Assembly: GCF_032854445.1 (NCBI RefSeq)
Contig: NC_088303.1
Coordinates: 33,303,501 to 33,363,500 of the forward strand
DNA length: 60,000 bases
From: Liolophura sinensis
Lineage: Eukaryota; Mollusca; Polyplacophora; Chitonida; Chitonidae
Direction: 5' to 3'
Shown: piece after piece, positions 22,203-34,485 of the stretch
Layout: each line of letters starts with the position of its first letter
Numbering within the stretch: position 1 is the first letter of the stretch
Notes under the pieces: generated by a model
Databases searched by the model: none
Seen by the model: the letters and a program-made list of their open reading frames with translations, nothing else
Told to the model about the DNA's origin: nothing
Translations under genes and position numbers: made by a program

Positions 22203-22706
22203 TAAATAAACATTAGTCTTTAAAGTGAGTACGTACATGTTACATACATAAGCCTACTGTATTGATCATGTACTGATCTTCTGGTTTAAATAAACATTAG
22301 TCTTTAAAGTGAGTACATACATATTACATACATAAGCCTACTGTATTGATCATGTACTGATCTTCTGGTTTAAATAAACATTAGTCTTTAAAGTGAGTAC
22401 ATACATATTACATACATAAGCCAACTGTATTGATCATGAACTGATCTTCTGGTTTAAATAAACATTAGTCTTTAAAGTGAGTACGTACATATTACATACG
22501 TAAGCCTACTGTATTGATCATGTACTGATCTTCTGGTTTAAATAAACATTAGTCTTTAAAGTGAGTACGTACATATTACATACATAAACCTACTGTATTG
22601 ATCATATACTGATCTTATGGTTTAAATAAACATTAGTCTTTAAAGTGAGTACGTACATATTACATACATAAGCCAACTGTATTGATCATGTACTGATCTT
22701 CTGGTT
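22203..22706. repeat. 84-bp tandem repeat, six copies
   Basis: Exactly six 84-bp units beginning taaataaacattagtcttta and including gtattgatcatgtactgatc. Few differences between units (GTACGTAC/GTACATAC, cctact/ccaact). No open frame. Intronic. Confidence 0.96.
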
Positions 22707-25001
22707 TAATATGAAGAAAAATGTACTTGACTTTTGTCAGTCAAATTCTTATTGAAGTACCAAGAAGTCGTTTTTATCATCAAGATCTTGTATTATTCAG
22801 TACTTTCAATGCCTTACTTTGGCACTGAAGTCAAATTGCTTCATCTTTAGACTAGCTCATGGTAATAAAACTTCACTTGTTTGAAACATTCAGGAATCTG
22901 TCCTGAAAGCAACAGCTGTAAAGTTAGAGAGCAAGTTGAGGACAGGTGTAAATTAGGTTCTGTGGCCCGACAGGTACAGCAGGTAATTACATCACTGGTA
23001 AAGAATTACCCAATTTTCTCACTTGGGTCCCAGACTATGTCTCCACCGTGCTTCCCACCTCCTTGTGAAGATTGGGGGACATTGTGAGCTCAGCACTGAG
23101 AACATGCTGCTGAATATATAAACCCTGAAATGAGTGAGAATAGGATTGACTTAATTCTAGAGATAATTAAAGTACAGGAACTGAAAGTGAACGTGTCCAG
23201 TGAAAGGATTCAATCATTATTGCCTTGCATATTGTGTCTATAACTGTCTTTGATTTATCATAGCAGAAGAGAACACTTTTTGAAGTTAGAGGTTATTTAT
23301 CTACATTTTCACCTTGCCAAGGAGGTTATGTTTTTGTTGGTGATTATTTCTCTCTCTCTGACTGGCTGTCCATTTTACTGTAATCTTTATGCAAGGATTT
23401 GTATAAAATTTTGTGCGAAGGTCGACTTTTGACTAAGGACCAGTGCTTTAAATTTTGGTTTCAGTTTCTGTTTCAGGAATTTTTACCATTGACAGATACG
23501 ACAAAAATGCGAAATTTTGTCCCTTAGTAGTCTGTAGTGAGGGAATTTGTACATTTATTACTGGTGGTGGATTGCTCTCTCTGACGGCCTCCCCAAGCTA
23601 AACCATAGTTTATAAAGAAAAGATAAATATTTTTGGAACATACCTCAGTTCTGGTAACTTTGATCAACCTCAAATAATACTTTGTCTGCTAATGAACTAA
23701 TAAAAGAGAAAAGTGAAAAGAAAAAATAAAAAGGACAAAAATTAAGGAAATTGTTCCAGTGTAATTTTTGTAAGCATCAACCTGCCTTCATGAGGTTGCT
23801 TGCTTTACTGCATTGTAATGTTAATCAATGTGTGGTGTCTTTTGTAAGATAATTTTTTTTCTGCTCCTGAAGTTATGCAAGTAGAAGATCATACATTTGT
23901 CTTTGAATAGTTTTTAAAATCGAACATCGACGTTTCCCTCGGTGACAGCTTCACAATCTTGGCTGTTCTGTGTACATTTCTTCAAACCACTGTACATTTC
24001 CAAAGGAGCAGACTTGTGCAACATTTAGCATGGCACGATTTTAACAGAATCAGTCATAGAAAAACAAATATTAATATTTTGCAAGGGATCCAGCTTTGCC
24101 TGTGTCAAGAACAAATATGTTTGAGAATGTATTGATCTCTGTATTTCTGGCCATCCATTTCTGACAATTTTCACTGGATTTTGTCTGTAAAATGAGGCTC
24201 TGAACTAGGGGTCTTCAATATTAAAAAAGTTTTCAAAGATTTAGCTCGTTTGACATCATTGCATTAAGATTTTCAAACTACAAGTTTGTACATACATACA
24301 TGTAGCTTTTATATGTTATTGTCAGTATCATTTGGACATAGATTTTGTTTGGTTATTATTTTAACTTTGATGTGGAAATGTTTGAAACGAATGCTCCGTT
24401 AATCCAGTGTAATCTGGGAAAAGAAATTTCCGGAATTGAAAAAAGCAAACCTTGTAGAAGGCCTTAAAAAGAATGTGAAGTTTATACATTGAAATAAAGA
24501 TCTAGGTGTCTTGTTTTCTTTATTATCTAACCTACACCTGTGTTGATGATGCTGTGATCCTTTGTTTGTTTTTCTGCATTTTTAATTTAATGCCTCACAC
24601 AATTAAAGTATCTAGAAAAACAGATGGAATAATCAAACTTGATGCATACAAGCTAAAACAAGTTTATCACCAACAACAAGATACCCAGAGCATTAATTGA
24701 CATTGTCAGTGGGTTGTATCATACTTTTTTTATAATGTGACCAAGCATTGCTGAAATGATTAACAGCTTTAAAATATCTACAATTACAGGTGACCTTGGC
24801 AGGTTGTTTATAAAGATGTTTCCTCTGTTTTCTCTAAACTGTTTTTGTCTAAAATTCTTTCTTATGCTCATTTAGCTTTGGTGACAACCTGCACTTGCTC
24901 ATCTCATCTCTTTGAGATCAAAACTAAACTTGCGCATTTTGCTGAGATGTTTTCCTTTGAGGTGCAATTCAAACCGTCCCTGTGTCTTGTCTGGTTCGTA
25001 G
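22707..25001. other. Intron sequence, nothing recognised
   Basis: 2.3 kb of AT-rich intron. Short frames at 22881, 23250 and 24506 have no splice support or recognisable motifs. Confidence 0.5.
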
Positions 25002-25322
25002 GCCGAGGAGCTGAACACAGTGGTAGGGAACGCTTTCAAGATGGCGTATGCACAGCAGCAGGACAAACAACCCACATTCCATGAGCTGATCGAGCTTCAG
25101 TTAGAGCAGCAAAAAGTTCAGTTTCAGGAGTACCAAGAAGAGGCACAGCGCTCGCTGGAGAAACGGCTCAAGGAAATCTCCACCCCGACGCCCTTCTCCG
25201 AGAAAGCCATGCAGCGAATGGAAATGAGGCGACAGAGCAGCGGGGGTAGTCTGGAGGAAGCCATCACTTCCGCTAAAGAGCGGGCGGAGGCGGAGAGACA
25301 GAACGCCAAACAGAAAGCATGG
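25002..25322 (+). CDS. SH2D5-like: Exon: PTB C-terminal helix and coiled-coil-like segment
   Basis: 107 codons, phase 0 at both ends, acceptor TTCGTAG and donor GTGAGT. The first part (AEELNTVVGNAFKMAYAQQQ) is the C-terminal amphipathic PTB helix. The middle, roughly codons 28-55 of the exon, is rich in Glu, Gln and Leu (ELIELQLEQQKVQFQEYQEE) and looks like a coiled coil. A Thr/Pro-Ser segment follows, then a second highly charged helix (EEAITSAKERAEAERQNAK). GC content is well above the flanking introns. The other-strand ORFs across this exon are shadows. Confidence 0.93.
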
Positions 25323-25893
25323 GTGAGTATATATAGACATCATAGTTACATAATTTGTGCTGATATCCATCAACAGGTTGATGGAAATTTCACCTTACAT
25401 TTTCAGTGTACACATTCAAACTCTGTAAACAATGTTCCCCTACTCAGGACATGGCATATTCTGGAAATATTGTGGTTGAAGGCATGTTAACAGGTGGTGT
25501 GTATTTTATGTATATATATTGTACAATATTTTTTACAAATTTTCAGCTATCTTTGGTTCATGTCTTGTCTGATTGTTTGTTTTTTTTTGTTTTATTTATT
25601 TGTTGTTGTTTTTTTGGTTTTGTTTTAGTTTTTTTCATAAAATCTAAATATGAAATATGTCAGTAAATGTGTATGAACATAACTTAACAAATCCCACCTG
25701 GGTTCAATCTCATTTTAGCGCAATCCTCATTTACTCACATCTCAGGTAGGTTTATTAAAGAATTGCTTCCTGCTTTATAGGCAACTCTGAAAGTTTGACG
25801 AAAATTGTGCTGAAAATTTTATTTTCCAATTACTAATGTTTTATACTCAAATCCCTTTGCTTGTGGTTGATGGAGCATGTAAATTGCTGACAT
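25323..25893. other. Intron sequence, T-rich
   Basis: Contains long T/GT-rich runs (about 25570-25640). No coding signal. Confidence 0.5.
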
Positions 25894-25902
25894 GCCTAAC
25901 AA

Positions 25903-26062
25903 GTTTTCATTTATTTATTTATTTGATTGGTGCAGTATGCCATACTCAAGAGTATTTCACTTGTACAATGGCAGCCAGCATTATGATAGGAAAAAAACTA
26001 GGTAGAGCCCAGTCTAAACTCACGACCATTTGCAGGTTTCTGATGAACCTTCCTAGGTATGG
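25903..26062 (-). mobile_element. SINE, truncated, minus strand
   Basis: Tail ttatttatttatttgattgg, then actcaagagtatttcacttg, gcagccagcattatgatagg, and cacgaccatttgcaggtttc, ending before the tRNA-like head. A 9-bp duplication, gcctaacaa, flanks it (25894-25902 and 26063-26071), as expected for a 5'-truncated insertion. Confidence 0.82.
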
Positions 26063-26071
26063 GCCTAACAA

Positions 26072-26894
26072 TTAAATTAGTGAACATATCAGAAGGCATG
26101 TTAGGAAGTATATATATTATTACAAATGAACTGGTTATCTCTCATACATTTATTGTAATGTAAGGGTTTGTTGTTTAGCCTTTCTAGCTTTAAATTTGTC
26201 TGGGAAATGATGCTGATATTCTTTTAGGACCATTTGAAACACAGTTCAGATGTCTAAAACACATTTGCGATTTTCATTTTGTTCTTCGTTTCTTATCTTC
26301 ACAGACTGGTATATTTGATAACTTCAGAGTAACACTCAATACACCAGATATGTCTTGAAATATCCATTAATGTTGAGAGATGCACATAGATTAATATAAG
26401 TGACCATGTGACTAATGTCTCTCCACTGGACAACTTCTGCTTATTTTGACTACCAAATACCCAGACATCTGCTGTGTGCAAAGTACTACATGTATAGTGC
26501 TGAAGCTTGCATGGCATTTTTACCTATTGGCTTGAAAGGTTGTTGGATAAAGTCATTATGTAGTCCAGCCCAGCTGCCCTTCTGTCTGTCCGTCTGTCCA
26601 TAGCTCAGTTATAGTGAGAACTTCAAAAATTGGCATACTTTATTCCTTAATTTTGTTTTTTTATTACTTAATATTTCAGTTCTCAGCTAATGATTAATGC
26701 CTTGTATCCCAAAAAGAACTTAATTCTTTTTGCATATCTGGCGCCTTAACTAAATTCAACCTTAATTAGGAATCCTTGAGATTCTCATCTTCCATGATTC
26801 TTGGATCTATCAAGCAGTCAACAGCACTCACAGGGTTGTATGTGTGGTCTTACATGTAGTTTGAGAAGGGTCACTGGCCTTCTACCAATGTCAC
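26072..26894. other. Intron sequence, nothing recognised
   Basis: AT-rich intron without recognisable elements. Confidence 0.45.
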
Positions 26895-27070
26895 AAACAT
26901 GTCATAAGCTTGATCTTCAGGTGAAAGTATGGGACTCTTTGCTGAAGGTCAGATTTACTCTGGGTGTTTTGCTTTCCTCCTGCCTTCGTGAAAATGACTG
27001 CCATAGTATTATTCGTATAAGCGAGAAACTCAACTTGATTAAAACTTTAAACACCATTCAAATAAATATA
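26895..27070 (+). mobile_element. Diverged SINE remnant (second type)
   Basis: The 3' half follows the common plan: gctttcctcctgccttcgtg, then tattattcgtataagcgaga, then aaacaccattcaaataaata. The 5' half does not match the tRNA head of the other copies. Confidence 0.5.
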
Positions 27071-29639
27071 CGTCAGGGTTGACTACAATCAAAATTTTAA
27101 AACCTGTAATGGGTTTCCAAATTAGAGCCAAAACCCCAAAAAGCCCAAATTAAGAGGAATTAGCAGATTTAAACATATGTGTATATTTTTATTAATTTAA
27201 TGCTAAAAAATGTTTGATTTAAAATTATTTCTTAATCAGCATCCATATTTTGATGTTGCCTGTTAAGCCTAATATTAGACACAGCTCCATAATTTCTTAA
27301 TTTTTTGCCAAAATTATGGGACTCAAAGGGACGCCCAAATTATAAAGCTGTATTTTGTCCTGCAGGTAAATAAACAATAAGCTCTGCAATATTATTTAAA
27401 CTTCAAAAATTTGTTTTAAAATGCTCATACCGCTTGAAGTGTGATTATTTTACCTGAAACATTATGTGCTATAAGATCATGAGAAAGGGATAATTAATAA
27501 ATAGTAAGGCCTTAAATTTGTTTACAAGTACACATGTACACATACTAGAATATGGCATAATTAAAACATATGCATGCTTTTTGAAGTTTCCTTTAAGTTG
27601 TAGTAACTTAGGATGTTGTAATAGAAGTAGAAGAATGTAGAAGTTTATTAGAGGTATGTGTGTTTTCTTATTGTTTCCTTAGTCAAATAAAAGTGTAGAA
27701 CGTTTTCCCGAAAACATGTCAGCTTGTACAAATCTCAGTATTTATCGCTTGTCATTCTGTCTATTATTAGAAAGGTTTGTCAACATATATCTGGAGATGC
27801 CCATGTGACTGACCCTTTGCCTATTAGCCTTTCCTTTTCCCAGCAGCAGTGATAAAGCAGACAGGTTAACTAGGGACAGGGTTAAGACTGCACACCTGTA
27901 CCCCAGTACCTGTTGCTCAGCGGCTTTCACCCCCAGCCTGGAAAACAAATTAGCTCAGGTTAGAGGCCGACAATAGGCAATACATTCCGGCGTTGCGTCA
28001 TGGCCTAAAACCAGGGCTCAAGGAAATAGCTGGGTTGCATACGTAGCAGACTCTTCAGCCTGGGCTTAAACCGTGGCTATAGGCAGAGCACAGGTGTCAA
28101 TAACATACATGTATATGGATATGTACGTTAATATGCACGGTGCTGTAACTCTAGTGTTGTGTGGTTTCGGCACATCTTGCCCATTCTGCAAGTTTCTACA
28201 CGGGCTGGAATTTTTGCCATGACTTCTTTTTGTGTGAAAAGGTAAAGAAATGATGATACTTTTTTGTAACAGGAAAAGCATAGACACTGTGAAATTTCTT
28301 CAGCTCTAGACACACAGACGTATGATATATGGCATGCTGATATTAAATGGTTTCAGCAGGATTCCTGTATTGTTTTTTATTTTATATTTTTGTTACTTGT
28401 CTCAAGTTGCCATGGCATTGCTATAATGATTTGACTTGTAGTGACGGCAATTCAATTGCAGTGTTTTATTGATGCTGCGTCATTCTTGGATTTATAGTCA
28501 CTTTGAGCAATAGTTATCAAACCCATATTCCTGCACATATAGTTCCATTTGCTGTAATTACTTCAGTACTAACTCCATGCATCTGCACTTTCCAGTATAT
28601 AAAGCATGTGCACTGTCCAATATATAAAGCACCTGCAGTAAATAAAACACAACACATCCAAAGTCAACCTAGTTTATGACATTTAAACTGTCATAATATT
28701 AACTGGTGATGCACACAAGCAGTAAGAACAGTATGTGGCATTTTCACGAGACTGTTTGATTAAGTGAACCCCTCTCCTCTTTGGCCCCAAAAAGCTCACA
28801 TGACCCGACATAACGCACTGGATTCCCCACTGTGACAGGGGCCAGCGTGGAGCGTTGTTTACCCTAGCACATGAGGTATTACGTGTCCGCCATGGCACTA
28901 GACTTCTACTTGACAGTGTTATCCACCCTTAATAACCATAGGTGAGATGTTTGGTATTCAGTTTGTGAATAAGACTTCAGTGTCTGATCCTCATTTAGTG
29001 TTTGTCTTGTAAAAGTAATTCTCAGGGGAATGAGGATCCTGAGCAAAACATCGAAAGCTGTATCCGACATTAAATAATGTAGTGTGTCTGTTACGGAATA
29101 TGTCAATAACTTTTGAGCATAGAAATGGCGTATATGTTGTATCTACATGTATCATGAATAGTGTCTTTCACAAGCAGGATGAGCAGAGGATAAAGCTGGT
29201 GAAAAGGGATGATGTTCACATTGAACTTTGTATCGGCAGTTTATAGTTTGTTTTAGGTTTGTACTTTTACAGTCGAAACCTGGGACGCCAAATCAATTGC
29301 GGATATGCATTGTGAAATGTTCTTTTTATGAAAGAGATTTCTTACAAGTTTGTTTTGTCTAGTGACAACAGTGGTGGACTGCAAAGATAGGAAATGCGTT
29401 TTGGGAATGTGGAAGTGAGTCAGTAGGAAAATACATAGTCTTCTATCCAGAGGAAGTGAGCGATGGACCCAAATCTTTGTGAACAAACTGAACTCTACTA
29501 AACAAACAAATATTTGATAGTCAGAGAATAATCTGTTGCATTTTGTTGATAGGATTGAAGGTAGAAAATGGTTTATAGTAATTGTAAATCTATCCTAAAT
29601 AGGCTAGAAATAAGTGAAATAATTTTGTTGATTCATCTG
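27071..29639. other. Intron sequence, nothing recognised
   Basis: 2.6 kb of AT-rich intron with a modest GC rise around 27800-28080. No exon-like frame with splice sites was noticed. Confidence 0.45.
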
Positions 29640-30520
29640 GACCAAAGTGTTGGACAGATCTCTTTACAGCAATGTTGGATTCATGGTGAAAGCTTCTTGA
29701 CAAAAACTGAAAAGCATTGTCCAGTGCATGGTGCAAACTTCTTGACAAGGCATTGGATTTCCCATTGCACGGTCAAAGATTCTTGACAAAAGCATTGAAT
29801 AGTCTAGTGTGTGATGATTTCTTCTTGATGTAAATCTTGGATTGTGTTTTTCTTTTTTTTTTTGGTAGGGGGGCAAGGGGGTGGGCGGGGTATATTTGAT
29901 ACTATGTTTGATTGGGGAATGTTTCTTGACAGAAGTGGTGGATGGTACCAAAGTGAATTCTTCTTGATGGAAGTGTTCTGTGATCTAATAGAGAATGCAT
30001 TTATGCAGACCATGTTGGATGGTTCCCATGGGAATACATTCATAACAGAAATATTGGCTGGTCCCTTGCATGGTGGCTACTTCTTGATGGAGGTCATTAA
30101 TTGTCCCATGTCTGACCCCAATGTCTGACTGCTTCTTTACACAAGTGTTGTATAGGACTTTGTATGGTAAGTGCTTTGTGATGGATGTATTGAATTATTG
30201 TTTGGCGAGAAGTTCTCGGTTTAAGTGTTACATCATCCTGCACTTAATTGCAGACATATTGGAAAATTTGTCTCTTGCTAATTGCTCTTTGACAGAAGTG
30301 TTGTATCATATGATACAATGACAAATGTCTCTTGATAAAACTGTTCAACTGGACCCTGGAATCTTGCCTTTCTGGATAATGGTCCGTGTCGGTGATCCCA
30401 TGATGGCAGAATTGTTGGATAGTCTCATCATATTCATCAGGACAGAACTATTCAGGTTGATCGTCAGTGGTGAAAGACTCTGAATGTGGATGGTTCCATG
30501 GTTTGGACACTATTGATGGA
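29640..30520. repeat. Decayed tandem repeat, unit about 40-45 nt
   Basis: A phrase like cttcttgacagaagtgttgg + atggtcccatg recurs at roughly 29693, 29738, 29779, 29821, 29921, 29960, 30080, 30132, 30172, 30285 and 30329. Intervals are mostly 40-45 nt or multiples of it, and divergence is high. A poly-T/G-rich insert interrupts it at 29848-29890. The open frames at 29568, 29844 and 30121 come from this repeat, not from a gene. Confidence 0.7.
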
Positions 30521-30852
30521 TGCTGTTAATCTAAATGCTGTATTTGTGGTAAATAATTCATAACAAATTGCAATCAGAGTATTGATCACTGTCACTTTAA
30601 CCCAGGTGCACATTATGTGATAGCATTTAATCTTTTTTGGATTGCTTGTATGTAGTGGATTTTCATTAAATAGAAGAGCTCATACAAGTACAGTGTGTGT
30701 AAGTGTTCTATATTGCATCTTTAGTTTGGATATTCGAGATTCACACTCTTGAATTCATTCATTTGTGTAAAGTTATGCGTGCATGTAGATATTATTGTAC
30801 CAGTATTACATATAATTTTTCTTCTGAATGTTCTGTGTTCTATTTGCTTCAG
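30521..30852. other. Intron sequence before the tail exon
   Basis: Ends in a pyrimidine-rich tract and the acceptor of the exon at 30853. Nothing else recognised. Confidence 0.5.
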
Positions 30853-31296
30853 GCCAAGTATGCAATTGGAAAGGTGAAGCACAAACCAGGGTATTTTGAA
30901 GGTGGCCCAGCGAGCCCCCCTGTCTCACCCCCGCCACTGATGACATTTCTGTCAGATCCAGGACCATCAACGTCAGGATTGCGAACGGACTCAGAGTCTT
31001 CTCAGCCGTCAGCAGCTTCTGCGGGTACAGATGGCTTTCATGCTCCCTCTGTGGCAGCTATACGAGAGTCTCTAGAAAATCAGAACAATAACTCCAAGAG
31101 TTCAAAATCCAAAATTAAAGGATCTCCAGTGACAGCGTTAAAAGATACTATAGATAAACAGTACAACGTTAACGGAATTACACAATCAGGGACGCCGCAG
31201 CAAAATGGTGGCCGGCCTCATGTCCAAGTGGAAAATTACATGTACCCTGTGAATAATGGACGGCCCAAGCCAACAGCTCCACCGGAAACACAAGTG
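30853..31296 (+). CDS. SH2D5-like: Exon: Pro/Ser-rich disordered tail, part 1
   Basis: 148 codons between a TTGCTTCAG acceptor and a GTGAGT donor, phase 0 at both ends. It starts AKYAIGKVKHKPGYFEGG, then has a proline-rich run (PASPPVSPPPL), Ser/Thr-rich stretches, and ends with a Tyr/Pro-containing stretch (NYMYPVNNGRPKP). Low-complexity composition suggests a disordered region offering SH3, kinase or 14-3-3 type sites. No folded domain is seen. The 5' boundary is set by the acceptor; the open frame upstream of it is intronic read-through. Confidence 0.88.
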
Positions 31297-31579
31297 GTGA
31301 GTTTTACCTTTTCTTGGTCAAAATGTTGGATATTTTGAGCTCTTCAGAGATGATTGTGACAAAAATTGTGTTTATCCAATGATATTTAAAGGTGTGAAAG
31401 TGTTTAATTTCATGTGAGAGGTTCCATTCATGTCATTGTCAAATAACATGGAAATGGGTAATGTACAAGAAATAATATCTACATGTAAGATTCTAAAATT
31501 GTGAATATATGCTCAACCAGATCAGGTCATGACATCATTCTTATGATCTGGCCATATTTGGAGGGGTTTTATTTTGATG

Positions 31580-31831
31580 AATGAATGACTCCTAATAAAG
31601 AGACCCTGGAGGTGCAGGTTCAATCCTGACCTGGAACAGAAGGTCAAAAAGCAGTGGATTGTTATCCTGAGGCTGTGGGAAAGTTTCTCAGTCACTTGTT
31701 TAAAGAAACGTCGCCGGTAGGTCGATGGTGTACCCAGAGCACTAATGCATAACCCCACCCATAAAAACTGCCCGCCATAGTGTAAGAGAAAATTCTTCAG
31801 TGCCATTAAACTACAATCAAATAAATCAATA
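31580..31831 (+). mobile_element. SINE of a different head type sharing the common tail
   Basis: Box B-like ggtgcaggttcaatcc near 31610. The body is unlike the other copies (aaacgtcgccggtaggtcga, ccataaaaactgcccgccat), and the tail is attcttcagtgccattaaac then tacaatcaaataaat. The head and body differ while the 3' end is related, as in SINE families sharing one partner LINE. Confidence 0.65.
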
Positions 31832-33487
31832 CAACCTTTCTGACAGATGAAGATTATATGTGTAATATGCAGTGTACTTGGATTGGATGTGAAAACATCA
31901 GTGTAATTTAGAATTAGGTAGTGAGATACATGTGTTATTATCAACAATTATATTATCTGGTAGCGTAGTACACAGGTTGAATACTAATCTTGTGCATTCG
32001 CCTAGAACATACATGTACCTTTGAGCATTTTCAACATAATGGAAAACTGTTGACTGCTTCTCTTTGCATGATTCTGTCCTAATTTCTTCATATACTTTCA
32101 TAGTTCTTTGGTGGTTTGTGTTGAATATCGTGTTGGGAATTGGCCTTCTGGCATACGTGTATCTGTTTCGATGCATAGTTTCATTTCATACATGTTCATA
32201 CATTGTGAATTGTTGGCTTTCATCATATTATTTGATCATGTATACATGGACCTTTAAGTGACCCCCTGGTTTAAAGGTTTCAAAATATATGACCTTTCTG
32301 TTGTCTGCAATTACATGTAGATACTTTAGTACAAGTGCATGACTAAATCATGAATACTATTCCAGTAGTACATGTACTGTGCATGTGCATACTTTTGTAC
32401 TTGTACTTTGTGCTGTCTTGTTCCTCGTATTGATTGAGACTGCCTGCCCATATGGCTGAAGGTGAATAGACTGTCTGAGACCTTAACTGGTTTGGTGCTG
32501 CTAGACATGTTCGGGTTATCGTAGGTAAACATCGTCTGGAAGTTGGCAAAGAGCGATGCCTTGCAATATGATATCCATCTTTGTAATCAGGTCCTTTGAT
32601 GTTTCACGTCAAAAACGTTTGCCCCGTTCCGTCAAAGAGTCTGGATCAATCAGAAGCTTGTAGCCTGATGATTGCTGTGGCTGTCATTTAGCAGAGTCTG
32701 TATGTAATCCATTTGTCTTGGTCATGCTCAGAACAATGTTTGACAATATCCCTTTCAGTGTAACAAAATGAAGAAATTTTCTATTTTTCAGTTTCTATTG
32801 AATTGCATATCTCAGAGCTGTAATTACTGAGCTGGATACAAGTTTGTTTAATGTGCCTTGTGTCAATTCATTTTTCAGAAATTTAATTTATGCAAAAGAC
32901 GAGGGAAAATTTATGTTTGACCGAAAAATGTAAATCTGTCAGAGGCGAATTCTTATAACAAGCAATTAGTATTAACTGTAAAGGAAAATAAAATTTGACT
33001 CTCTGCTTCAGGCTTTTTTTTCTATTAAAAGGAATAATGGTACATGGATTTGATGGTAGTACTTTGCTACTTTTGTTTCATACATGTACAGGTGGTTGTT
33101 ATCGCTGATATTTATGTAAATGTAATATTTGATGAAAGGTTTGTGGTTGCTGTAAAAATATTTTACTTCTGTGATTTACGTGTGTGTTTTTTTTTTTTGT
33201 TTTTTTTTTATAATCAGTCAGTCATTGTAACTAAATGGTCCAGGATCTGTCAGTTGTTCACAGTACAAATGTACTTCCTTATATACCTTATGTAGTTTGC
33301 CATTGTCTGTTCTCAAGGGCTGTAAACTTTGTTTGGGTCTATCAGCAGATATATGATTTAAATAGACATTTTAGTTACGCCATATCAACTTGAGAGAATC
33401 TGTTTACTCTTGTAAATGTGCTCTAAATGTTTTGCATTTGTAGATACTCTTCAAAGAAATAATTAATGAAATTTCACACACACACGC

Positions 33488-33527
<40 letters not shown>

Positions 33528-34266
33528 TAGTATTCTTGGCCGTTACCCTCTCCCAGGTATTTACACATTTTGTGGCGAAGTGTCATGGTTGAATTGGAGC
33601 CAGGATTAATATAACTGCATTTTGGAATCATATACACATGATTAATGGATTAGATTTTATGTCAAGTGTTTGCAGACTAGATGACTGCTGTAAAATTAAC
33701 ATTCCTTTGACAAATACCGTAAACCATAGTGAAGGAAATTGGATTTTAAGTTTTTTGCCTCTCTTTTCAAATTCTGATATGTACATGTACACAGATCATG
33801 AACCAAGTTATAAATAACTGCTTGTGCTTTTTGTGGCATTGGGTACATAATCTTCATTAAAGTTATTTTATCTTTTTATCCGTGCTCTAGATTATAAATA
33901 ATTCATGAATCTAATCAACAGAAGACTGCAGATGCTTCAAAATTTGTTTAGTTTGTGTGAAGGGTTGCAGTAAAATTTGTTTCTTGTAGGACCGAATGTC
34001 TCGTTGTTGTGTGTATATCTGTTGTAAAGTTCTGTATTTCAAAGGATGATTGTAAAGTGTACATGTATGGTACATCTTCATAATCATTTCAGTGCAGGCA
34101 CTGTGATAATGATCAACAGTTTATGTTTTTTTTTTTTTTTTGTATTTACCAACACAGTCTTATAAATAACATACCTTTAGAACTACATGTACATTGAGAA
34201 AGAACTCACTGTGGAAATACGATGTTGGAAAGATGGTACCACTTGTAGAGGATTTCTGAAGATAAA
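31832..34266. other. Intron sequence with microsatellite
   Basis: AT-rich intron holding the CA repeat at 33475-33525 and T-rich runs near 33189-33210 and 34123-34141. No exon was recognised. Confidence 0.45.
33475..33525. repeat. (CA)n microsatellite
   Basis: About 25 CA dinucleotides with two G interruptions near the 5' end. Confidence 0.97.
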
Positions 34267-34485
34267 TACCGTAATTCTTTGACCTTTTCGCATATGAAAG
34301 AACAATTTCAGAGTAATTTATGCATGTTTTTAGTTATATTTTGGGGGAAAACTACATTGGTTGGACTGTTGAATTTCATGGCTTCACAAAAAGTGTAATT
34401 TTGTCAGCCTACACAGAATAATGCCCTCAGAATTTCCGTGAATAAACACCTTGCAAACTTGTAAAAAGGTTCAAGAATTACAGTA
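34267..34485 (+). mobile_element. MITE copy 1, with terminal inverted repeats
   Basis: Starts TACCGTAATTCTTTGACC and ends GGTTCAAGAATTACAGTA. The ends are inverted repeats of each other with three differences or so. TA at each outer edge suggests a TA target duplication, as in Tc1/mariner-derived elements. No coding capacity at 219 bp. Confidence 0.78.

Noticed and set aside
25101-25373. Minus-strand frames of 90 and 61 codons
   Set aside because: Antisense shadows of the PTB/coiled-coil exon.
29844-30128. 94-codon open frame with Gly-rich start
   Set aside because: Arises from a T/G-rich tract and the decayed ~42-nt repeat; no coding signal.
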